NCBI GenBank assembly: GCA_963580455.1 | Contig: OY756968.1 | Location: forward strand, 15,841,996-15,905,995 | Source of the DNA: Euonymus europaeus | Taxonomy: Eukaryota; Streptophyta; Magnoliopsida; Celastrales; Celastraceae | Direction of reading: 5' to 3' | DNA: 64,000 nucleotides | Part shown: in pieces, positions 1-12,219 of the stretch | Position numbering within the stretch: the stretch's first letter is position 1 | Layout of the letters: every line of letters begins with the position of its first letter | The notes under the pieces: generated by a model | What the model was told of the DNA's origin: nothing | The model's input: only the letters and a program-made list of their open reading frames with translations | Database searches by the model: none | Made by a program: the position numbers and the translations under genes

Positions 1-3000
1 AACACCAACTTTCTATGACAAATGGACAAAACCATTAAAAGTACCTCATAGAAAGAGTTGAGCAACTTCGGACAGTCAAAGTTGCTCGATGTACACTTTT
101 TATTGAAAGAAATGTCAAATTTTATGTGTATGAGCTTCCTAGATTATTTCAATCCCAAAACACTACCTTTCTATAAAAATTCACAAAACCGTTAAAAGTT
201 CCTCCATAGAGAGAGTTGCGCAAATTCGAACCATCAAAGTTTCTCGGTGTACAACTTTTATTGTTCTTTTATGTCGAATTTTTTGACTTAAGCTTCCTAG
301 ATTATTTCGATGACAAAACACCAACTTTCTATGACAAATGGAAAAAATCGTTAAAAGCTCCTTCATAGAGGGAGTTGAGCAACTTCGGACCGTCAAAGTT
401 GCTTAGTGTACCTCTTTTATTGTTCTTTTATGTCAAATTTTGTGTGTTTATGCTTTCAAGATTATTTCGATGCCAAAACAACAGATTTTTATGAAAAATG
501 CACAAAACCGTTAAAAGCTCCTCCATTGAGAGAGTTGAGCAACTTCGGGCCATCAAAGTTTCTCGGTGTACACTTTTTATTGTTCTTCTAGGTCAAATTT
601 TACGAGTATAAGCTTCCTAGATTATTTCGATGCCTAAACAGCAACTTTCTATGACAAATCAAAATAACCAATAAAAGCTCCTCCATAGAGAGAGTTGAGC
701 AAATACGAACCATCAAAGTTGCTCGGTGTACACTTTTTATTGTTCCTCTTTGTCAAATTTTATAGTTTAAGCTTCTAAGATTATTTCGATACCAGAACGC
801 CAACTTTCTATGACAAATGGACAAAATCATTAAAAGCTCCTCCATAGAGAGAGTTGAGTAACTTCGGACCATCAAAGTTGGTCGGTGTACGCTTTTTATT
901 GTTTCTCTATGTCAAATTTTTTGCGTATAAACTTCCTAGATTATTTCGATGCCAAAATACGAACTTTCTATGGCAAATGAACAAAACCGTTAAAAGCTCC
1001 TCCATGGAAAGAGTTGAGCAACTTCGGGCCATCAAAGTTGCTCTGTGTACAATTTTTATTGTTCTTCTATGTGAAATTTTATGAGTATATGCTTCATAGA
1101 TTATTTCGATCCGAAAACACCAACTTTCTATGAGAAATGGACAAAACCGTTAAAAGCTCCTCCATAGAAAGAGTTGCGCAAATTCAAATTTTATGAGTTT
1201 AAGATTGCTAGATTGTTTCGATCCCAAAAGACTAACTTTCTATAAAAAATGCATAAGACCGCTAAAATCTCCTCCATAAAGAGGTTTGCGCAAATTCGAA
1301 CCATCAAAGTTGATCGCTATACAACTTTTATTGTTCTTCTAAGTCAAATTTTTCGAGTATAAGCTTCCTAGATTATTTCGATGCCAAAACACCAACTTTA
1401 TATGACAAATGGACAAAATCGTTAAAAGCTCCCCCATAGAGAGAGTTGCGCAAATTTGAACTATCAAAGTTGCTCGGTGTACACCTTTTATTGTTCTTCT
1501 ATGTCAACTTTTTTGAGTATAAGCTTCCTAGATTATTTCGATGCCAAAACACCATCTTTCTACGACAAATGCAGCAAACCATTAAAAGCTCCTCCATAGA
1601 GAGAGTTGCACAAATTCGAACCATCAAAGTTGCTCGGTTTACACCTTTTATTGTTCTTCTATGTCAAATTTTTCGAGTTAAGCTTCCCAGATTATTTCGA
1701 TGACAAAACACCAACTTTCTATGACAAATGGAAAAATCCGTTAAAAGATCCTTCATAGAGGGAGTTGAGCAACTTCGGACCGTCAAAGTTGCTTAGCGTA
1801 CCTCTTTTATTGTTCTTCTATGTCAAATTTTATGTGTTTATGCTTTCAAGATTATTTCGATGCCAAAACACCAGCTTTTTATGAAAAATGCACAAAACCG
1901 TTAAAAGCTCCTCCATTGAGAGAGTTGAGCAACTTCGGACCATCAAAGTTGCTCGGTGTACACTTTTTATTGTTCTTCTATGTCAAATTTTACGAGTATA
2001 AGCTTCCTAGATTATTTCGATGCCTAAACAGTAAATTTCTATGACAAATCAAAAAAACCATTAAAAGCACCTCCATAGAGAGAGTTGAGCAAATACGAAC
2101 CATCAAAGTTGCTCGGTGTACACTTTTTATTGTTCCTCTATGTCAAATTTTATAGTATAAGCTTCCAATATTATTTCGATACCAAAACGCCAACTTTCTA
2201 TGACAAATGGACAAAATTATTAAAAGCACCTCCATAGAGAGAGTTGAGGAACTTCGGACCATCAAAGTTGGTCGGGGTACACTTTTTATTGTTTCTCTAT
2301 GTCAAATTTTTTGAGTATAAACTTCCTAGACTATTTCGATGCCAAAACACGAACTTTCTATGACAAATGAACAAAACCGTTAACAGCTCCTCCATGGAAA
2401 GAGTTGAGCAACTTCGGGCCACCGAAGTTGCTCTATGTACAGTTTTTATTGTTCTTCTATGAGAAATTTTATGAGTATATGCTTCCTATATTATTTCGAT
2501 GCGAAAACACCAACTTTCTTTGAGAAATGGACATAACCGTTAAAAGCTCCTCCAAAGAGAGAGTTGAGCAACCTCGGACCGTCAACGTTGCTCTGTGTAC
2601 ACTTTTTATTGTTCTTCTATGTCAAATTTTTTGCGTATAAGCTTCCTTGATTATTTTGATTTCAAAACATCGACTTTCTATAACAAATGGACAAAACCGT
2701 TAAAAGCTCCTCCATAGAGAGAGTTGAGCAACTTCGGACCATCAAAGTTGCTCGGTGTACACCTTTTATTGTTCTTCTATGTCAAATTTTTCGACTATAA
2801 GCTTCCAAGATTATTTCGATACCAGAACGCCAACTTTCTATGACAAATGGACAAAACCATTAAAAGCTCCTCCGTAGAGATAGTTGAGTAACTTCGAACC
2901 ATCAAAGTTGGTCGGTGTACACTTTTTATTGTTTCTCTATGTCAAATTTTTTGCGTATAAACTTCCTAGATTATTTCGATGCCAAAACACGAACTTTCTA

Positions 3001-3374
3001 TGACAAATGAACAAAACCGTTAAAAGCTCCTCCATGGAAAGAGTTGAGCAACTTCGGGCCATCAAAGTGGCTCTGTGTACAATTTTTATTGTTCTTCTAT
3101 GTGAAATTTTATGAGTATATGCTTCATAGATTATTTCGATGCGAAAACACCAACTTTCTATGAGAAATTGACAAAACCGTTAAAAGCTCCTCCATAGAGA
3201 GAGTTGTGCAAATTCAAACCATCAAAGTTGCTCGTTGTACATCTTTTATTGTTCTTCTCTGTCAAATTTTTCGAGTATAAGCTTCCTAGATTATTTCGAT
3301 GCCTAAACAGCAACTTTCTATGACAAATCAAAATAACCATTAAAAGCTCCTACATGGAGAGAGTTGAGCAAATA
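1..3374 (+). repeat. Mixed-order satellite monomers (left edge)
   Basis: About 21 monomers without a clean short higher-order period. The first kilobase matches 10,956-11,950 (constant offset near 10,955), including the variant CCTCATAGAAAGAG and the TTATTGAAAGAAATGTC monomer. This suggests that the segment and the region after the 956-bp HOR once formed a longer repeat unit, into which the six-monomer amplification was later introduced. Nothing non-satellite is seen. Confidence 0.75.
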
Positions 3375-6300
3375 CGAACCATCAAAGTTGCTCGGTGTAC
3401 ACTTTTTATTGTTCCTCTATGTCAAATTTTATAGTATAAGCTTCCAAGATTATTTCGATACCAAAACGCCAACTTTCTATGACAAATGGACAAAGCCATT
3501 AAAAGCTCCTCTATAGAGAGAGTTGAGTAACTTCGGACCATCAAAGTTGGTCGGCGTACACTTTTTATTTTTTCTCTATGTCAAATTTTTTGCGTATAAA
3601 CTTCCTAGATTATTTCGATGCCAAAAAACGAACTTTCTATGAAAAATGAACAAAACCGTTAAAAGCTCCTCCATGGAAAGAGTTGAGCAACTTCGGGCCA
3701 TCAAAGTTGCTCTGTGTACAGTTTTTATTGTTCTTCCATGTGAAATTTTATGAGTATATGCTTCCTAGATTATTTCGATGCGAAAACACCAACTTTCTAT
3801 GAGAAATGGACAAAACCGTTAAAAGCTCCTCCAAAGAGAGAGTTGAGCAACCTCGGACCGTCAACGTTGCTCTTTGTACACTTTTTACTGTTCTTCTATG
3901 TCAAATTTTTTGCGTATAAGCTTCCTTGATTATTTCGATTCGAAAACATCGACTTTCTATAACAAATGGACAAAACCGTTAAAAGCTCCTCCATAGAGAG
4001 AGTTGAGCAACTTCGGACCATCAAAGTTGCTCGGTGTACACCTTTTATTGTTCTTCTATCTCAAATTTTTCGACTATAAGCTTCCTAGATTATTTCGATG
4101 CCAAAACACCAACTTTCTATGACAAATAGACAAAACCGTTAAAAGTACCTCATAGAAAGAGTTGAGCAACTTCGAACGGTCAAAGTTGCTCGATGTACAC
4201 TTTTTATTGAAAGAAATGTCAAATTTTATGTGTATGAGCTTCCTAGATTAGTTCAATCCCAAAACACTACCTTTCTATAAAAATTCACAAAACCGTAAAA
4301 AGTTCCTCCATAGAGAGAGTTGCGCAAATTCGAACCATCAAAGTTGCTCGGTGTACACTTTTTATTGTTCCTCTATGTCAAATTTTATAGTATAAGCTTC
4401 CAAGATTATTTCGATACCAAAACGCCAACTTTCTATGACAAATGGACAAAGCCATTAAAAGCTCCTCTATAGAGAGAGTTGAGTAACTTCGGACCATCAA
4501 AGTTGGTCGGCGTACACTTTTTATTTTTTCTCTATGTCAAATTTTTTGCGTATAAACTTCCTAGATTATTTTGATGCCAAAAAACGAACTTTCTATGAAA
4601 AATGAACAAAACCGTTAAAAGCTCCTCCATGGAAAGAGTTGAGCAACTTCGGGCCATCAAAGTTGCTCTGTGTACAGTTTTTATTGTTCTTCCATGTGAA
4701 ATTTTATGAGTATATGCTTCCTAGATTATTTCGATGCGAAAACACCAACTTTCTATGAGAAATGGACAAAACCGTTAAAAGCTCCTCCAAAGAGAGAGTT
4801 GAGCAACCTCGGACCGTCAACGTTGCTCTTTGTACACTTTTTACTGTTCTTCTATGTCAAATTTTTTGCGTATAAGCTTCCTTGATTATTTCCATTCGAA
4901 AACATCGACTTTCTATAACAAATGGACAAAACCGTTAAAAGCTCCTCCATAGAGAGAGTTGAGCAACTTCGGACCATCAAAGTTGCTCGGTGTACACCTT
5001 TTATTGTTCTTCTATCTCAAATTTTTCGACTATATGCTTCCTAGATTATTTCGATGCCAAAACACCAACTTTCTATGACAAATAGACAAAACCGTTAAAA
5101 GTACCTCATAGAAAGAGTTGAGCAACTTCGAACGGTCAAAGTTGCTCGATGTACACTTTTTATTGAAAGAAATGTCAAATTTTATGTGTATGAGCTTCCT
5201 AGATTAGTTCAATCCCAAAACACTACCTTTCTATAAAAATTCACAAAACCGTAAAAAGTTCCTCCATAGAGAGAGTTGCGCAAATTCGAACCATCAAAGT
5301 TGCTCGGTGTACACTTTTTATTGTTCCTCTATGTCAAATTTTATAGTATAAGCTTCCAAGATTATTTCGATACCAAAACGCCAACTTTCTATGACAAATG
5401 GACAAAGCCATTAAAAGCTCCTCTATAGAGAGAGTTGAGTAACTTCGGACCATCAAAGTTGGTCGGCGTACACTTTTTATTTTTTCTCTATGTCAAATTT
5501 TTTGCGTATAAACTTCCTAGATTATTTCGATGCCAAAAAACGAACTTTCTATGAAAAATGAACAAAACCGTTAAAAGCTCCTCCATGGAAAGAGTTGAGC
5601 AACTTCGGGCCATCAAAGTTGCTCTGTGTACAGTTTTTATTGTTCTTCCATGTGAAATTTTATGAGTATATGCTTCCTAGATTATTTCGATGCGAAAACA
5701 CCAACTTTCTATGAGAAATGGACAAAACCGTTAAAAGCTCCTCCAAAGAGAGAGTTGAGCAACCTCGGACCGTCAACGTTGCTCTTTGTACACTTTTTAC
5801 TGTTCTTCTATGTCAAATTTTTTGCGTATAAGCTTCCTTGATTATTTCGATTCGAAAACATCGACTTTCTATAACAAATGGACAAAACCGTTAAAAGCTC
5901 CTCCATAGAGAGAGTTGAGCAACTTCGGACCATCAAAGTTGCTCGGTGTACACCTTTTATTGTTCTTCTATCTCAAATTTTTCGACTATAAGCTTCCTAG
6001 ATTATTTCGATGCCAAAACACCAACTTTCTATGACAAATAGACAAAACCGTTAAAAGTACCTCATAGAAAGAGTTGAGCAACTTCGAACGGTCAAAGTTG
6101 CTCGATGTACACTTTTTATTGAAAGAAATGTCAAATTTTATGTGTATGAGCTTCCTAGATTAGTTCAATCCCAAAACACTACCTTTCTATAAAAATTCAC
6201 AAAACCGTAAAAAGTTCCTCCATAGAGAGAGTTGCGCAAATTCGAACCATCAAAGGTGCTCGGTGTACACTTTTTATTGTTCCTCTATGTCAAATTTTAT

Positions 6301-9300
6301 AGTATAAGCTTCCAAGATTATTTCGATACCAAAATGCCAACTTTCTATGACAAATGGACAAAGCCATTAAAAGCTCCTCTATAGAGAGAGTTGAGTAACT
6401 TCGGACCATCAAAGTTGGTCGGCGTACACTTTTTATTTTTTCTCTATGTCAAATTTTTTGCGTATAAACTTCCTAGATTATTTCGATGCCAAAAAACGAA
6501 CTTTCTATTAAAAATGAACAAAACCGTTAAAAGCTCCTCCATGGAAAGAGTTGAGCAACTTCGGGCCATCAAAGTTGCTCTGTGTACAGTTTTTATTGTT
6601 CTTCCATGTGAAATTTTATGAGTATATGCTTCCTAGATTATTTCGATGCGAAAACACCAACTTTCTATGAGAAATGGACAAAACCGTTAAAAGCTCCTCC
6701 AAAGAGAGAGTTGAGCAACCTCGGACCGTCAACGTTGCTCTTTGTACACTTTTTACTGTTCTTCTATGTCAAATTTTTTGCGTATAAGCTTCCTTGATTA
6801 TTTCCATTCGAAAACATCGACTTTCTATAACAAATGGACAAAACCGTTAAAAGCTCCTCCATAGAGAGAGTTGAGCAACTTCGGACCATCAAAGTTGCTC
6901 GGTGTACACCTTTTATTGTTCTTCTATCTCAAATTTTTCGACTATATGCTTCCTAGATTATTTCGATGCCAAAACACCAACTTTCTATGACAAATAGACA
7001 AAACCGTTAAAAGTACCTCATAGAAAGAGTTGAGCAACTTCGAACGGTCAAAGTTGCTCGATGTACACTTTTTATTGAAAGAAATGTCAAATTTTATGTG
7101 TATGAGCTTCCTAGATTAGTTCAATCCCAAAACACTACCTTTCTATAAAAATTCACAAAACCGTAAAAAGTTCCTCCATAGAGAGAGTTGCGCAAATTCG
7201 AACCATCAAAGTTGCTCGGTGTACACTTTTTATTGTTCCTCTATGTCAAATTTTATAGTATAAGCTTCCAAGATTATTTCGATACCAAAACGCCAACTTT
7301 CTATGACAAATGGACAAAGCCATTAAAAGCTCCTCTATAGAGAGAGTTGAGTAACTTCGGACCATCAAAGTTGGTCGGCGTACACTTTTTATTTTTTCTC
7401 TATGTCAAATTTTTTGCGTATAAACTTCCTAGATTATTTCGATGCCAAAAAACGAACTTTCTATGAAAAATGAACAAAACCGTTAAAAGCTCCTCCATGG
7501 AAAGAGTTGAGCAACTTCGGGCCATCAAAGTTGCTCTGTGTACAGTTTTTATTGTTCTTCCATGTGAAATTTTATGAGTATATGCTTCCTAGATTATTTC
7601 GATGCGAAAACACCAACTTTCTATGAGAAATGGACAAAACCGTTAAAAGCTCCTCCAAAGAGAGAGTTGAGCAACCTCGGACCGTCAACGTTGCTCTTTG
7701 TACACTTTTTACTGTTCTTCTATGTCAAATTTTTTGCGTATAAGCTTCCTTGATTATTTCGATTCGAAAACATCGACTTTCTATAACAAATGGACAAAAC
7801 CGTTAAAAGCTCCTCCATAGAGAGAGTTGAGCAACTTCGGACCATCAAAGTTGCTCGGTGTACACCTTTTATTGTTCTTCTATCTCAAATTTTTCGACTA
7901 TAAGCTTCCTAGATTATTTCGATGCCAAAACACCAACTTTCTATGACAAATAGACAAAACCGTTAAAAGTACCTCATAGAAAGAGTTGAGCAACTTCGAA
8001 CGGTCAAAGTTGCTCGATGTACACTTTTTATTGAAAGAAATGTCAAATTTTATGTGTATGAGCTTCCTAGATTAGTTCAATCCCAAAACACTACCTTTCT
8101 ATAAAAATTCACAAAACCGTAAAAAGTTCCTCCATAGAGAGAGTTGCGCAAATTCGAACCATCAAAGGTGCTCGGTGTACACTTTTTATTGTTCCTCTAT
8201 GTCAAATTTTATAGTATAAGCTTCCAAGATTATTTCGATACCAAAATGCCAACTTTCTATGACAAATGGACAAAGCCATTAAAAGCTCCTCTATAGAGAG
8301 AGTTGAGTAACTTCGGACCATCAAAGTTGGTCGGCGTACACTTTTTATTTTTTCTCTATGTCAAATTTTTTGCGTATAAACTTCCTAGATTATTTCGATG
8401 CCAAAAAACGAACTTTCTATTAAAAATGAACAAAACCGTTAAAAGCTCCTCCATGGAAAGAGTTGAGCAACTTCGGGCCATCAAAGTTGCTCTGTGTACA
8501 GTTTTTATTGTTCTTCCATGTGAAATTTTATGAGTATATGCTTCCTAGATTATTTCGATGCGAAAACACCAACTTTCTATGAGAAATGGACAAAACCGTT
8601 AAAAGCTCCTCCAAAGAGAGAGTTGAGCAACCTCGGACCGTCAACGTTGCTCTTTGTACACTTTTTACTGTTCTTCTATGTCAAATTTTTTGCGTATAAG
8701 CTTCCTTGATTATTTCCATTCGAAAACATCGACTTTCTATAACAAATGGACAAAACCGTTAAAAGCTCCTCCATAGAGAGAGTTGAGCAACTTCGGACCA
8801 TCAAAGTTGCTCGGTGTACACCTTTTATTGTTCTTCTATCTCAAATTTTTCGACTATATGCTTCCTAGATTATTTCGATGCCAAAACACCAACTTTCTAT
8901 GACAAATAGACAAAACCGTTAAAAGTACCTCATAGAAAGAGTTGAGCAACTTCGAACGGTCAAAGTTGCTCGATGTACACTTTTTATTGAAAGAAATGTC
9001 AAATTTTATGTGTATGAGCTTCCTAGATTAGTTCAATCCCAAAACACTACCTTTCTATAAAAATTCACAAAACCGTAAAAAGTTCCTCCATAGAGAGAGT
9101 TGCGCAAATTCGAACCATCAAAGTTGCTCGGTGTACACTTTTTATTGTTCCTCTATGTCAAATTTTATAGTATAAGCTTCCAAGATTATTTCGATACCAA
9201 AACGCCAACTTTCTATGACAAATGGACAAAGCCATTAAAAGCTCCTCTATAGAGAGAGTTGAGTAACTTCGGACCATCAAAGTTGGTCGGCGTACACTTT

Positions 9301-10094
9301 TTATTTTTTCTCTATGTCAAATTTTTTGCGTATAAACTTCCTAGATTATTTCGATGCCAAAAAACGAACTTTCTATGAAAAATGAACAAAACCGTTAAAA
9401 GCTCCTCCATGGAAAGAGTTGAGCAACTTCGGGCCATCAAAGTTGCTCTGTGTACAGTTTTTATTGTTCTTCCATGTGAAATTTTATGAGTATATGCTTC
9501 CTAGATTATTTCGATGCGAAAACACCAACTTTCTATGAGAAATGGACAAAACCGTTAAAAGCTCCTCCAAAGAGAGAGTTGAGCAACCTCGGACCGTCAA
9601 CGTTGCTCTTTGTACACTTTTTACTGTTCTTCTATGTCAAATTTTTTGCGTATAAGCTTCCTTGATTATTTCGATTCGAAAACATCGACTTTCTATAACA
9701 AATGGACAAAACCGTTAAAAGCTCCTCCATAGAGAGAGTTGAGCAACTTCGGACCATCAAAGTTGCTCGGTGTACACCTTTTATTGTTCTTCTATCTCAA
9801 ATTTTTCGACTATAAGCTTCCTAGATTATTTCGATGCCAAAACACCAACTTTCTATGACAAATAGACAAAACCGTTAAAAGTACCTCATAGAAAGAGTTG
9901 AGCAACTTCGAACGGTCAAAGTTGCTCGATGTACACTTTTTATTGAAAGAAATGTCAAATTTTATGTGTATGAGCTTCCTAGATTAGTTCAATCCCAAAA
10001 CACTACCTTTCTATAAAAATTCACAAAACCGTAAAAAGTTCCACCATAGAGAGAGTTGCGCAAATTCGAACCATCAAAGGTGCTCGGTGTACAC
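3375..10094 (+). repeat. 956-bp six-monomer HOR, seven copies (1,912-bp dimer)
   Basis: The variant GAAAGAAATGTC recurs at 4,209, 5,165, 6,121, 7,077, 8,033, 8,989 and 9,945, exactly 956 bp apart each time (six monomers). Homology at +956 starts at CGAACCATCAAAGTTG (3,375) and ends after GTGTACAC at 10,094, giving 7.0 copies. Even copies carry shared variants: TATTTCCATTCG near 4,889, 6,800 and 8,713, and ACTATATGCTT near 5,032, 6,943 and 8,855. Odd copies have TATTTCGATTCG and ACTATAAGCTT, so a second-order 1,912-bp unit exists. Copies four and six also share TTCTATTAAAAATG and CCAAAATGCC. Copies differ by only scattered bases in the parts compared by eye, suggesting recent amplification. 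Confidence 0.92.
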
Positions 10095-12219
10095 CTTTTA
10101 TTGTTCTTCTATCTCGAATTTTTCGACTTAAGCTTCCTAGATTATTTCGATGACAAAACACCAACTTTCTATGACAAATGGAAAAAATCCTTAAAAGCTC
10201 CTCCATAGAGAGAGTTGCGCAAATTCAAACTATCAAAGTTGCTCGTTGTACATCTTTTATTGTTCTTCTATGTCAAATTTTTCGAGTATAAGCTTCCTAG
10301 ATTATTTCGATGCCTAAACAGCAACTTTCTATGACAAATCAAAATAACCATTAAAAGCTCCTCCATAGAGTGAGTTGAGCAAATATGAACCATCCAAGTT
10401 GCTCAGTGTACACTTTTTATTGTTCCTCTACGTCAAATTTTATAGTATAAGCTTCCAAGATTATTTCGATACCAAAATGCCAACTTTCTATGACAAATCG
10501 ACAAAGCCATTAAAAGCTCCTCTATAGAGAGAGTTGAGTAACTTCGGACCATCAAAGTTGGTCGGCGTACACTTTTTATTTTTTCTCTATGTCAAATTTT
10601 TTGCGTATAAACTTCCTAGATTATTTCGATGCCAAAAAACGAACTTTCTATGAAAAATGAACAAAACCGTTAAAAGCTCCTCCATGGAAAGAGTTGAGTA
10701 ACTTCGGGCCATCAAAGTTGCTCTGTGTACAGTTTTTATTGTTCTTCTATGTGAAATTTTATGAGTATATGCTTCCTAGATTATTTCGATGCGAAAACAC
10801 CAACTTTCTATGAGAAATAGACAAAACCGTTAAAAGCTCCTCCAAAGAGAGAGTTGAGCAACCTCGGACCGTCAACGTTGCTCTATGTACACATTTTATT
10901 GTTCTTCTATGTCAAATTTTTCGACTATAAGCTTCCTAGATTATTTCGATGCCAAAACACCAACTTTCAATGACAAATGGACAAAATCGTTAAAAGTACC
11001 TCATAGAAAGAGTTGAGCAACATCAGACAGTCAAAGTTGCTCGATGTACACTTTTTATTGAAAGAAATGTCAAATTTTATGTGTATGAGCTTCCTAGATT
11101 ATTTCAACCCCAAAACACTACCTTTCTATAAAAATTCACAAAACCGTTAAAAGTTCCTCCATAGAGAGAGTTGCGCAAATTCGAACCATCAAAGTTGCTC
11201 GGTGTACACCTTTTATTGTTCTTCTATCTCGAATTTTTCGACTTAAGCTTCCTAGATTATTTCTATGACAAAACACCAACTTTCTATGACAAATGCAAAA
11301 AATCGTTAAAAGCTCCTTCATAGAGGGGGTTGAGCAACTTCGGACCGTCAAAGTTGCTTAGTGTACCTCTTTTATTGTTCTTTTATGTCAAATTTTGTGT
11401 GTTTATGCTTTCAAGATTATTTCGATGCCAAAACACCAGCTTTTTATGAAAAATGCACAAAACCGTTAAAAGCTCCTCCATTGAGAGAGTTGAGCAACTT
11501 CGGCCCATCAAAGTTGCTCGGTGTACACTTTTTATTGTTCTTCTATGACAAATTTTACGAGTATAAGCTTCCTAAATTATTTCGATGCCTAAACAGCAAC
11601 TTTCTATGACAAATCAAAATAACCAATAAAAGTTCCTCCATAGAGAGAGTTGAGCAAATATGAACCATCAAAGTTGCTCGGTGTACACTTTTTATTGTTC
11701 CTCAATGTCAAATTTTATAGTATAAGCTTCCAAGATTATTTCAATGCCAAAACACGAACTTTCTATGACAAATGAACAAAACCGTTAAAAGCTCCTCCAT
11801 GGAAAGAGTTGAGCAACTTCGGGCCATCAAGGTTGCTCTGTGTACAATTTTTATTGTTCTTCTATGTGAAATTTTATGAGTATATGCTTCATAGATTATT
11901 TCGATGCGAAAACACCAACTTTCTATGAGAAATGGACAAAACCGTTAAAAGCTCCTCCATAGAGAGAGTTGCGCAAATTCAACCCATCAAAGTTGCTCGT
12001 TGTACATCTTTTATTGTTCTTCTCTGTCAAATTTTTCGAGTATAAGCTTCCTAGATTATTTCGATGCCTAAACAGCAACTTTGTATGACAAATCAAAATA
12101 ACCATTAAAAGCTCCTCCATAGAGAGAGTTGAGCAAATACGAACCATCAAAGTTGCTCGTTGTACACTTTTTATTATTCCTCTATGTCAAATATTTTGAG
12201 TATAAGCTTCCTAGATTAT
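10095..12219 (+). repeat. Mixed-order satellite monomers
   Basis: About 13 monomers between the 956-bp HOR and the 44-monomer HOR. The segment near 10,956-11,950 resembles the first kilobase of the window, and about 11,920-12,150 resembles 3,158-3,385 (offset about 8,765). No short period repeats inside it and no non-satellite DNA is seen. Confidence 0.75.

Noticed and set aside
6391..6621. Identical 76-codon frames at 6,391 and 8,303, which might look like a conserved small gene
   Set aside because: They lie exactly 1,912 bp apart and are copies of the HOR. The identity covers the whole DNA segment, not just the frame.
3375..10094. CRISPR-like array
   Set aside because: Repeats are contiguous 159-160 bp monomers with no unique spacers and no cas genes; this is tandem satellite DNA.
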